Source: QHWT01 sp963755695 (lineage in GTDB: Bacteria > Acidobacteriota > Vicinamibacteria > Vicinamibacterales > 2-12-FULL-66-21). Taken from it: 64,000 nt of DNA. The notes under the pieces were generated by a model, which worked only from the letters and a program-made list of their open reading frames with translations, ran no database searches and was not told where the DNA came from. The first letter of the stretch is position 1. Every line of letters begins with the position of its first letter. Both the position numbers and the translations under genes were made by a program. The stretch covers positions 496,001 through 560,000 of the forward strand of contig CAVWLB010000008.1 in NCBI GenBank assembly GCA_963755695.1. Direction: 5' to 3'. Positions 45,212-52,299 of this stretch are shown here, in pieces.

Positions 45212-46351
45212 ATGGAGAACCCGTTCGTCTACGGCGAGGTGGTGCCGGCATCGGCGTTCGTGGATCGGGAGCCGGAGCTCGACCGGCTCACCCACGACCT
45301 GCTCGCCGGGCAGAAAGTCTTCCTGATTTCACCGCGCCGCTACGGCAAATCGTCGCTGGTGCGGCAGGCGCTCCGCGGCGCCGAGAAGCAGCGGGCGCTG
45401 ACCATCGACGTCACCGTCAGCAGCTATAGCTCCTATCCGGCGTTTCTCGAGGGCTACGCACGGGCGCTGCTCACCGCCGATGCCCAACCGGATCGGATTC
45501 GCGGCTGGATCAAGGAGTTGCTCGGGGGGCTTCGACCAGAGCTGCGTCTCGAGCCAGGGTCGCAGGTGTCGCTCTCGTTCCCATCGGCACGCACCAGACA
45601 GGACGTGTCGCGGCTGGCCGAGACCGTGTTCGCGCTGCCCGGCCGCATCGCCGAACTGCGTCGGCGAAAGCTGGCGGTGGCGCTCGACGAGTTTCAGGGT
45701 ATCAACGCCTTCGACGCCGGATCGCACGAAGTGGAGCACGCCCTGCGTGCCGCGATTCAGCATCAGCGGCAGGTCGGCTACGTCTTCTCCGGATCCGAGC
45801 CGAGCCTGATGGAACGCATGCTCGCGCGCGATCGCCCCTTCTACAAGGCGGGGCCGGTGATGCGCCTCGATCGGATTCCTGCCGACCAGTTCGCCGCGTT
45901 TCTCGAAGCGCGATTCCAGAAGACGGGCCTGCGGCCCGAACCGGGTATCGGCGACGCGATCGTCGAGCTCGCCGGCAACCTGCCGTACGACGTGCAGCGG
46001 CTGGCGCACGAAGCATGGGACGATGCGCGCGCGGCAGGGGCCAGGCGCGTCGATCTGGATCAGCTGCACGCGACGCTTCGTCGGCTGCTGAACGAACATC
46101 ACGCGATTTTCGAGGCCGCCTGGCAGCGCCTGACCGTCCCCCAGCGCGGCGCACTGCGTGCGACGGTCCTCGAAGAAGGGCGCGAGCTGCTCGGAGCCGA
46201 CGTCCGGGCCCGTCATCGGCTCGCGGGACCGTCCACCGTCCAGGCATCGCTCGCCGCCTTGGTGCGCGACGATGTGCTGGCGCGCGAAGGGAATCGCTAT
46301 CTCGTCGTCGATTCGCTGCTGCGCGAATGGGTTGCGCGTCGGACCTTCTGA
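45212..46351 (+). CDS. STAND/archaeal-type AAA ATPase
   Basis: This 379-residue ATPase has a Walker A-like motif LISPRRYGKSSLVRQAL, Walker B LAVALDEFQGI, a sensor-1-like VFSGSEPSLM and a C-terminal winged helix (ALRATVLEEGREL to REWVARRTF). This is the ATPase_2 (archaeal ATPase) family. Such proteins are often stand-alone and of unknown role; some act in defence or as regulators. No partner nuclease is adjacent. The start is preceded by decamer repeats instead of a normal ribosome site. Confidence 0.75.
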   Translation: MENPFVYGEVVPASAFVDREPELDRLTHDLLAGQKVFLISPRRYGKSSLVRQALRGAEKQRALTIDVTVSSYSSYPAFLEGYARALLTADAQPDRIRGWIKELLGGLRPELRLEPGSQVSLSFPSARTRQDVSRLAETVFALPGRIAELRRRKLAVALDEFQGINAFDAGSHEVEHALRAAIQHQRQVGYVFSGSEPSLMERMLARDRPFYKAGPVMRLDRIPADQFAAFLEARFQKTGLRPEPGIGDAIVELAGNLPYDVQRLAHEAWDDARAAGARRVDLDQLHATLRRLLNEHHAIFEAAWQRLTVPQRGALRATVLEEGRELLGADVRARHRLAGPSTVQASLAALVRDDVLAREGNRYLVVDSLLREWVARRTF

Positions 46352-46423
46352 ATCGGGTTGCGCACGGCGGGAGCAGCCAGAAAGCTATTAACAGTTCATC
46401 GTTAACCAGACAACGTACGGGGA

Positions 46424-46452
46424 TTGACTATTTTGGCGAGGATGCCTATTGT
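46424..46452 (+). promoter_or_regulatory. Sigma70-type promoter before the RiPP locus
   Basis: TTGACT (46424-46429) and TATTGT (46447-46452) are exactly 17 bp apart. They lie about 56 bp before the start of the oxygenase-like gene, in an AT-richer spacer. Confidence 0.6.
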
Positions 46453-46508
46453 GTTCGCCTCGAAATCGCGGCCCAGCCAGGCATTCACAAACCGCCGGAG
46501 AGCATGCA

Positions 46509-47180
46509 ATGGAACCGACTCTGGACGGCGTGAAAATGTTCAAACCGGCAGCCCCGAGCGGGCAGTTCAACAAGCTCCTCGAGGTGTTTCCTCAGACTCA
46601 CGTCGAGCATCTGTTGAAGCAGGATTTCCACTTCTATCACACGACGTTCTGGTATCCCATCCAGCGGGAACCGGAGAACATCTTCGAGTCGATCGTCACC
46701 AGCCTGAAGGCATTGGCTGAGCCGTCGACGGACGTGACCGGCGTCGAATGGTGGTTCAGCGTTCTCCGGACGAATTCGACACCGCAGTGGCTCTTGCCAT
46801 GCCATTTCGATCGGAACGACCTCTCCGAGAAGGATTTGAATAAGCTGAAGTATCCGGACAGAGCCAGCGTGCTCTTCCTGAACACGGTCCCGTATGGCGA
46901 GCTCGTCGTGACGGACCAGGTGCAGACTGAAAAGGGAGCGCGGCCGAAGCAGCCGCAGGACATGGTCTTTATCCGTCCCACCCGGAATCTGTATGCAGTG
47001 TTTCCGGGGCAGCTGTATCACGGCGTGATCGGTCGGATGTGGCGTCCGATCAAGGCGACGGAGTTGCGCATCACGATGGCGGTGAACTACTGGGCCGAAC
47101 AGCCCAAAGCCGCGTACCTCCACGATTCCCGCGATTGTCTGAGCGTGTACCGATTGAGCGGAGCCGTCCAGCCCGCGTAA
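46509..47180 (+). CDS. 2-oxoglutarate/Fe(II) oxygenase-like protein at the RiPP locus
   Basis: The 223-residue protein shows a His-x-Asp iron motif (PCHFDRND, H99/D101). About 70 residues on it has a distal His (GQLYHGVIG, H171) and an Arg (ELRITMAVNYW, about R187) in the place used for 2-oxoglutarate. I cannot assign a subfamily. GGAG sits 8 bp before the ATG at 46509, so that start is preferred to an upstream TTG. It is the first plus-strand gene of the RiPP region and could hydroxylate the precursor. That is inference from position only, because a minus-strand gene lies between it and the precursor. Confidence 0.65.
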   Translation: MEPTLDGVKMFKPAAPSGQFNKLLEVFPQTHVEHLLKQDFHFYHTTFWYPIQREPENIFESIVTSLKALAEPSTDVTGVEWWFSVLRTNSTPQWLLPCHFDRNDLSEKDLNKLKYPDRASVLFLNTVPYGELVVTDQVQTEKGARPKQPQDMVFIRPTRNLYAVFPGQLYHGVIGRMWRPIKATELRITMAVNYWAEQPKAAYLHDSRDCLSVYRLSGAVQPA

Positions 47181-47191
47181 GGTCTGAGCCG

Positions 47192-48421
47192 TCAGGAAGC
47201 GCGGACGAGCAGTCTTAAAAGTCTTTTTGCCGTTTCCTGCTCGGGAACCGTCGCAAGGACCTGCTGGCAGAGGGTCGCGGCTTCTTGCCTGTGATCCTGT
47301 TTCGCAAAAGCGTATGCCATGCGAAGGGCGTCGACGACGCAGCCCGAATCCAGTTTGCCGTTCAGGTTAGTCCCTGATTTGGTCCGGATACAGGGATACC
47401 TGAGCGGCGCATCCACCGCGCCCAGCGAGTATTTATACGGTTCATTCCCGCGCAAAAGGTCGTACGTCGTGATGCCGTTCTCGATCGCCCAGCGAATGTT
47501 GTGGGCGTGAAGGACGAGCCCTACAGGCAGACCGGTAAAGTGTTCGTCCCGGCCGCTGACAAAGAACAACAGTCGGGACTTCTCCCGATCGACAAAACTC
47601 GAAAGCACGCCGACCGGCGTATCCCGATGCCAGAGCACCGGCATGTGAACCAGGCCAGCATCCAAGCCACGCTTGACGATCAACGTGTACTTCTGTGCCA
47701 GACCTTCGGTGTGTGAACCCTTCCGCTCGCTCCACATGTTGCTCCAGAGTTCTTCGAGAATCTTTAGGTCTCGCGATTGGGTTTCAGCAGAGGTCGTCGT
47801 GATTCTGTATTCAGTCGAGGATTCGAGTTTCCGCAAGATGCGACGTGTCTTCTGGCGCGTATTACTGCTCAGCTGACAAAGATATGTCTCGAACGTGTCG
47901 GGAAGGTCGACATAAGGAGAAATCAGATTGTCCGTCACCTGGTCGTTGATCCTGCTCGAGCGAGAGTCAACGACCAGCCGCTCGTCCGCGAACGGCTCCA
48001 TGAAGAAACGAAACCGCCTGTCGGAGATGCGGAAGCCTTTCAGATAGATGTGTGACCAGTTCATCTGTTTCAGATGGGAAGCAAATGCAGCGAGTACCGA
48101 CTCCTCGCATTCAGGCCGGCAGAGGATGCTGCCGTAATCGGCCCAGAACAATCGTCCAGCAAATTGCAACTCGTTGCGCAGTTGGCGACGGCTCCTGCTC
48201 CAAATGAGTTTGAGTCGCAGCGGAAGGAAGCCAGCGCAGTTGCCGTCCTCTGTGCGAGCGACAAGCACTAGCCATTCACCCGGATAGGATTCCAGCGCAC
48301 CCGCCAACCACTTCCACGAGAGAAATAACTGCGCCTCGGGATCGCTGTGGTAGACGATCTCCCAAGCCGACCTCAGGCGTTCGAAATCCTCATACTTATC
48401 GACACGTTCAATGACGATCAT
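47192..48421 (-). CDS. FemAB/CelD-like GNAT acyltransferase
   Basis: The 409-residue protein has the double-GNAT layout of the CelD/BcsL/FemAB group (Acetyltransf_6). A middle basic helix (NTRQKTRRILRKLE) leads to the second GNAT domain with PVGVLSSFVDREKSRLLFFVSG. The C-terminal signature is YDLLRGNEPYKYSLGA. About 45 final residues (YAFAKQDHRQEAATLCQQVL) look like one TPR-type helical pair. Family members transfer acyl or aminoacyl groups, and GNAT-like maturases acylate lysines in some RiPPs (selidamides). It converges on the oxygenase gene (11 bp apart) and is divergent from the precursor gene. Its codon use is less GC-rich than that of its neighbours. Confidence 0.7.
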   Translation of the reverse strand: MIVIERVDKYEDFERLRSAWEIVYHSDPEAQLFLSWKWLAGALESYPGEWLVLVARTEDGNCAGFLPLRLKLIWSRSRRQLRNELQFAGRLFWADYGSILCRPECEESVLAAFASHLKQMNWSHIYLKGFRISDRRFRFFMEPFADERLVVDSRSSRINDQVTDNLISPYVDLPDTFETYLCQLSSNTRQKTRRILRKLESSTEYRITTTSAETQSRDLKILEELWSNMWSERKGSHTEGLAQKYTLIVKRGLDAGLVHMPVLWHRDTPVGVLSSFVDREKSRLLFFVSGRDEHFTGLPVGLVLHAHNIRWAIENGITTYDLLRGNEPYKYSLGAVDAPLRYPCIRTKSGTNLNGKLDSGCVVDALRMAYAFAKQDHRQEAATLCQQVLATVPEQETAKRLLRLLVRAS

Positions 48422-48793
48422 CTCGCGCTCAAATAAATATAGGTATACCCGCGCTGAATCTCCTCGATGTGCGTGAACCGCAGATGAAAGTCATTTCGCA
48501 AACGGCATCCGCGACGCAGAAGGATTCAACGCTCACGTTTCGCGGTCCGTCGTGGTACGACCGCGAGATCTCGCGGATACGCGCGGAGTCCCCGGTAGTA
48601 AGTAGAAGTATCCCTGCTGCACGTATGCCAGAACCCACATGTTACTCAGTATTTACATTTGACGGATACGTCCGCGGCGCAAAAGGAACGTCTGGCTGAG
48701 ATATTGCTCCGCGCGGTCGCACACACCGTAGCTTCTAAGGCTCGTTCCGGTGGGCCTAGCAGCACCTTCGCACCCTCGCGAAAGGAGGTCAGG
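48422..48793. other. Intergenic region between acyltransferase and precursor genes
   Basis: These 372 bp separate divergent genes and should hold both promoters, but I see no convincing -35/-10 pair. A TTG at 48659 opens a frame continuous with the precursor gene (45 extra codons, starting DTSAAQKERLAEILLRAV). It lacks a good ribosome site, so I do not call it a gene. The stretch is lower in GC than the surroundings. Confidence 0.4.
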
Positions 48794-49045
48794 ATGAAAA
48801 AAATCATTCGAGCCTGGAAGGATCCTGCGTACCGCGCGACGTTGAGTGCGGCGGAGCAGGCGGAGCTGGACAACCCAGCTGGCATGATCGAGTTGGCTGG
48901 CACTGATCTCGAGCTCGTCGGCGGTGGCGGGTCTTCTGGAGGATCCGGCAAGTCGAGCGTGTCCGGGAAATCGAGCGTGTCCGGGAAATCGAGCGTGTCC
49001 GGGAAATCGAGCGTGTCCGGGAAATCCGGATCCTGCCCGAGCTAA
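48794..49045 (+). CDS. Class II lanthipeptide-like precursor with Ser-rich hexapeptide repeats
   Basis: The 83-residue peptide starts at an ATG behind a near-perfect AGGAGG. Residues 1-44 are a mersacidin/lichenicidin-type leader: IIRAWKDPAYRATLS, NPAGMIEL, then LELVGG as the double-glycine site for a C39 peptidase. The core (from about residue 45) is Gly/Ser followed by four exact SGKSSV hexads (residues 51-74) and SGKSGSCPS. It holds 18 Ser, 5 Lys, no Thr and a single Cys (C81). With only one thiol, at most one lanthionine could form. The next gene is a LanM, and a hairpin lies between them. The modified serines and final structure are unknown. Confidence 0.88.
   Translation: MKKIIRAWKDPAYRATLSAAEQAELDNPAGMIELAGTDLELVGGGGSSGGSGKSSVSGKSSVSGKSSVSGKSSVSGKSGSCPS
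48944..49015 (+). repeat. 18-bp coding repeat in the precursor core
   Basis: Four tandem 18-bp units encode SGKSSV. Units 2-4 are identical in DNA and unit 1 differs at two third positions. DNA-level identity points to recent expansion. Confidence 0.95.
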
Positions 49046-49058
49046 TCGCCTGAGACCG

Positions 49059-49086
49059 GCTGCGGGACCTCCAAGGGTCCCGCAGC
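49059..49086 (+). terminator. Intercistronic hairpin between precursor and LanM genes
   Basis: An 11-bp perfect stem (GCTGCGGGACC with GGTCCCGCAGC) encloses the 6-base loop TCCAAG. No T-run follows, so it may be a partial terminator or an mRNA stabiliser. Either would keep precursor message in excess over LanM message. Confidence 0.6.
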
Positions 49087-49146
49087 GATCGGACCGTGCG
49101 CCTCTCACGTCAAGAATCGGATCCATGAGAGGGGACCCAGTTCAGC

Positions 49147-52100
49147 ATGCGCACGTCGGTGTTATTGGCGACGGAAAACCTCGTCTGGTATCGGGCGGTG
49201 ACTCTGGAAGAACGAGTCGCAGCGCCGATGGTCGCCGAACCTGCGTCGAAGCCGCTCGAGCACGCCGCGTCAATCACCAGAGAACGTCTGCAGTATTGCG
49301 TGAGCAACTGGAAGGCGCAGAAGCCCTTCGAGCGCGCCGAACTGTTCCAGCAACGTCTGCGTCTTCAGAACCTGACCGAAAGCGATCTGCGGCGCATCAT
49401 CTGCGAGCCGGACGGCGAGATCCGGAACCGGTTTTGTGCGGCGCCCGACTGGGTGGCGAGTATTGAAGCCGCTCTGTCATCGCCGCCCACGTTCGAATTC
49501 CACGACTTCCTCTCGAGCCGGTTGAAGCGGGATCCGCTCACCGGTTTTCTCGACGTAGTTGCCCCTTTCATCAATATCGGGCTTCGGCAGTTGGAAACCG
49601 GCGCGAAGGCTTTGGCCCGACGAGCAGAGCACTGTGCCTTCGACCCCTCCGCGGTGAGAGCTCTTCTGTTCCCGAATCTTGCTCACGCGCTGCTCCGCAT
49701 CGTCGGCCGAGCAATGGTGCTTGAACTGAATGTGGCCAGGCTCGAAGCGACGCTCGCTGGTTCTACCTCTGAGGAACGATTCGCGAGTTTTATTACCCAA
49801 CTTCACGACTCGCGCCGGCTTCGCGAACTCTTCGAGGAGTATCCGGTCCTCGCGCGGTTGGTGGCCGAGCAAACGAATCGATGGGTGACGGTGAGCCTGG
49901 AGCTGCTCGACCGTTTGTCGCAAGACTTCGAGGCGCTCGAGCAAGCGTTCGGCGACGCGCAAGCGCTGGGATCGCTTGTCGGGGTCTCAATGGATCTGGC
50001 TGACCCACACGACGGCGGGCGGTCGGTTGGGATCGTCAAGTTCAGCTCCGGCACACGCATCGTCTACAAACCGAAATCGACGGCCGTCGACGCCCATTTT
50101 CAGCAGGCGCTCCGATGGTTGACCGCCGAGGGATTCGCCCCCGCCTTCCGAACGCTGACCATCCTCGATCGCGGCACGTACGGGTGGTCGGAGTTCGCTT
50201 CGGCAGAGGGGTGCCAGACTCGCGATGAGCTGACCCGTTTCTATGAACGCATAGGAGGCTATCTCGCGCTCTTGTTCGTGATGAACGCGAGGGACTTCCA
50301 CGCAGGGAACGTCATCGCATCCGGCGAGCACCCCGTGCTCATCGATCTCGAGGCCCTGTTTCACCCCCATCGCCTGGTGCCCGTGGATCGCGATCTGGTG
50401 TCGGCCGACCGGATCGCCGGTCGATCGGTGCGGAACTCGGTCTTGCGAATCGGCTTGCTTCCCGAGCGGATGTGGGGCAACGCGGAACACGAGGGCGTGG
50501 ACATCAGTGGGCTGGGCGCACCCGACGGGCAAATGACGCCATACCCCGTTGCCGCCTGGGCGGAGTCCGGCGCAGACACGATGCGCCTCGTCCGCAAACG
50601 CAAAGCGATCAAGTCCGACCTCAACCGTCCTACGCTCAAGGGCGAGCCGGTCGACGTCATCCAGCATCGGGATGCGATTCTTCAGGGCTTCCGATCCGCG
50701 TACTCGATTCTCGCCGCGCGTCGGGATGAGCTGCTCTTGCCTGACGGTCCGCTTGGCAGCTTCGAGCAGGATTCGGTGTGTGTCTTCCTCAGGTCGTCCC
50801 GAACGTATCGCCGGCTGCTGCGCGAAAGCTACCATCCCGATGTTCTGCGCAACGCCCTCGATCGAGATCGGTTGTTCGATCTGTTATGGGTCGCAATCCA
50901 GGACGACGCCGATCTGGCGGCGGTGATTCGATCGGAGCAAGCCGATCTGTGGAACGGCGACATTCCGCGTTTCACGGCGCAACCCGCTTCCCGTGATTTG
51001 TGGACGACAGACGGAAGAATCCGCGCGGATTTCTTTCCGGAACCGGGCTTTTCGGCCGTCCAGCGGATCCTCGATCAGATGGGTGATGCTGCCTGTTCCC
51101 GGCAGGAGTGGTTCGTCGAGGCGTCCCTTGCGTCGCTGGCCGGCACGCTCTCGTGCTCACCGTCCTTTCGGGCCGTGCCATCGGAGTTGCCTGCCGACCG
51201 CGAACGCCTTCTCAATGCAGCGGTAGCGGTCGGGAACCGGCTCGAACAGCTTGCCGTTCGCGGCGCCCACGACGCATCGTGGATTGGACTGGAGCTAGAA
51301 CGCCGACGCGGCTGGGCGATTGCCAGGGCCGGAGTGGATCTCGATGCTGGCATTCCGGGGATTGCGTTGTTCCTGGCCTACCTCGGGGCGGTAACCGGTT
51401 CCGAGGCGCCGACAACACTCGCGCGAGCGGCACTCACCGGGATGCGCGAGGTGTTGAAGGAACGTTCGCCGTCACGAATCGGAATCGGCGGATTCGAGGG
51501 CTTGGGGGGAGTCATCTATGTCTTGTCGCACCTCGGAACGTTGTGGAACCGCTCCGACCTCTTCGATGAAGCGAACGACCTTGCCACGCGCCTGTCACAG
51601 CTTATCAGTAAAGACGAACAATTCGACATCTCTGGAGGCGCCGCTGGCTGCATTCTGGCGCTTCGCAGCCTCCAGCAGTGTGTTCGTTCGGATCGGCTCA
51701 TGGACGTTGCGATGCAGTGCGGGGACCATCTGCTGAATTCGGTTCGCTCAGACGCTGGCATCGCCTACGCGCTGCTTCAGCTCTACTCGTGGACCGGTAT
51801 CGAACGCTTCCGGGCCGCTGCGCTGGGCATGCTGGATGGTCAGCGCCCTGGCGACGACGGTGCCTGGATGAACTCGCCCGGAGCGACGGGCGGCGTTGAC
51901 CTCTACCGCTTGTGCTGCTCGGTCGTTTCGAAGGACGACGCTCCAGCACGCGCGGACGCTGCAGCGATCGTCGAGCAGATCCGGAATCGCGGCTTCGGGT
52001 GGAACCATTCCCTGGGTTATGGGGATTTCGGAAGCCTCGAGTTCCTGACCCGCGGAGCGATCCTGCTGGAAGACAAAGGCGTGACCGAGGAGGCAGACCG

Positions 52101-52299
52101 CATGGCGGCGACCATCCTTGACGACATCGAGGAGCACCGCTGGCGTTGCGGGACGCCGCTCCATGTGGAAACGCCTGGCCTGTTGTCAGGACTCGCGGGA
52201 ATCGGATACGGCTTGCTTCGGACCGCTCGGCCAGATGCCGTTCCGTCGGTGCTGGCGCTCGAGCCGCCGATACAGTCGCGTGGCGCATATGGCAATTGA
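49147..52299 (+). CDS. lanM: LanM-type lanthipeptide synthetase with degenerate cyclase domain
   Basis: The 1050-residue protein has a DUF4135 dehydratase (about residues 90-640) and a LanC-like domain (about 690-1050). Dehydratase residues seen: ADPHDGGR (D286, H288), VYKPKS (K308), the kinase-like loop RDFHAGN (D383, H385, N388) and IDLEALF (D400, E402). Where LanMs have Arg...Thr for phosphate elimination, the sequence is VCVFLRSSRTY, giving Cys545 and Ser551. In the cyclase half the usual WCHG is WMNSPG (907-912), CHGD is GYGD (957-960) and the catalytic-His AHG is VRS (866-868). All zinc ligands are therefore lost, while the fold-defining PGLLSGLAGIGYGLLR is kept. It likely phosphorylates or dehydrates the Ser-rich core without enzymatic ring closure. 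Start ATG 49147 has a moderate site. Confidence 0.85.
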   Translation: MRTSVLLATENLVWYRAVTLEERVAAPMVAEPASKPLEHAASITRERLQYCVSNWKAQKPFERAELFQQRLRLQNLTESDLRRIICEPDGEIRNRFCAAPDWVASIEAALSSPPTFEFHDFLSSRLKRDPLTGFLDVVAPFINIGLRQLETGAKALARRAEHCAFDPSAVRALLFPNLAHALLRIVGRAMVLELNVARLEATLAGSTSEERFASFITQLHDSRRLRELFEEYPVLARLVAEQTNRWVTVSLELLDRLSQDFEALEQAFGDAQALGSLVGVSMDLADPHDGGRSVGIVKFSSGTRIVYKPKSTAVDAHFQQALRWLTAEGFAPAFRTLTILDRGTYGWSEFASAEGCQTRDELTRFYERIGGYLALLFVMNARDFHAGNVIASGEHPVLIDLEALFHPHRLVPVDRDLVSADRIAGRSVRNSVLRIGLLPERMWGNAEHEGVDISGLGAPDGQMTPYPVAAWAESGADTMRLVRKRKAIKSDLNRPTLKGEPVDVIQHRDAILQGFRSAYSILAARRDELLLPDGPLGSFEQDSVCVFLRSSRTYRRLLRESYHPDVLRNALDRDRLFDLLWVAIQDDADLAAVIRSEQADLWNGDIPRFTAQPASRDLWTTDGRIRADFFPEPGFSAVQRILDQMGDAACSRQEWFVEASLASLAGTLSCSPSFRAVPSELPADRERLLNAAVAVGNRLEQLAVRGAHDASWIGLELERRRGWAIARAGVDLDAGIPGIALFLAYLGAVTGSEAPTTLARAALTGMREVLKERSPSRIGIGGFEGLGGVIYVLSHLGTLWNRSDLFDEANDLATRLSQLISKDEQFDISGGAAGCILALRSLQQCVRSDRLMDVAMQCGDHLLNSVRSDAGIAYALLQLYSWTGIERFRAAALGMLDGQRPGDDGAWMNSPGATGGVDLYRLCCSVVSKDDAPARADAAAIVEQIRNRGFGWNHSLGYGDFGSLEFLTRGAILLEDKGVTEEADRMAATILDDIEEHRWRCGTPLHVETPGLLSGLAGIGYGLLRTARPDAVPSVLALEPPIQSRGAYGN

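Noticed and set aside
45212..48421. Defence island made of the ATPase, oxygenase-like and acyltransferase genes
   Set aside because: There is no nuclease, toxin or known defence effector, and the latter two genes border the lanthipeptide-like cluster, which explains them better.
48429..48699. Small frames on both strands between the acyltransferase and precursor genes
   Set aside because: No ribosome site, no recognisable motif, and they overlap each other.
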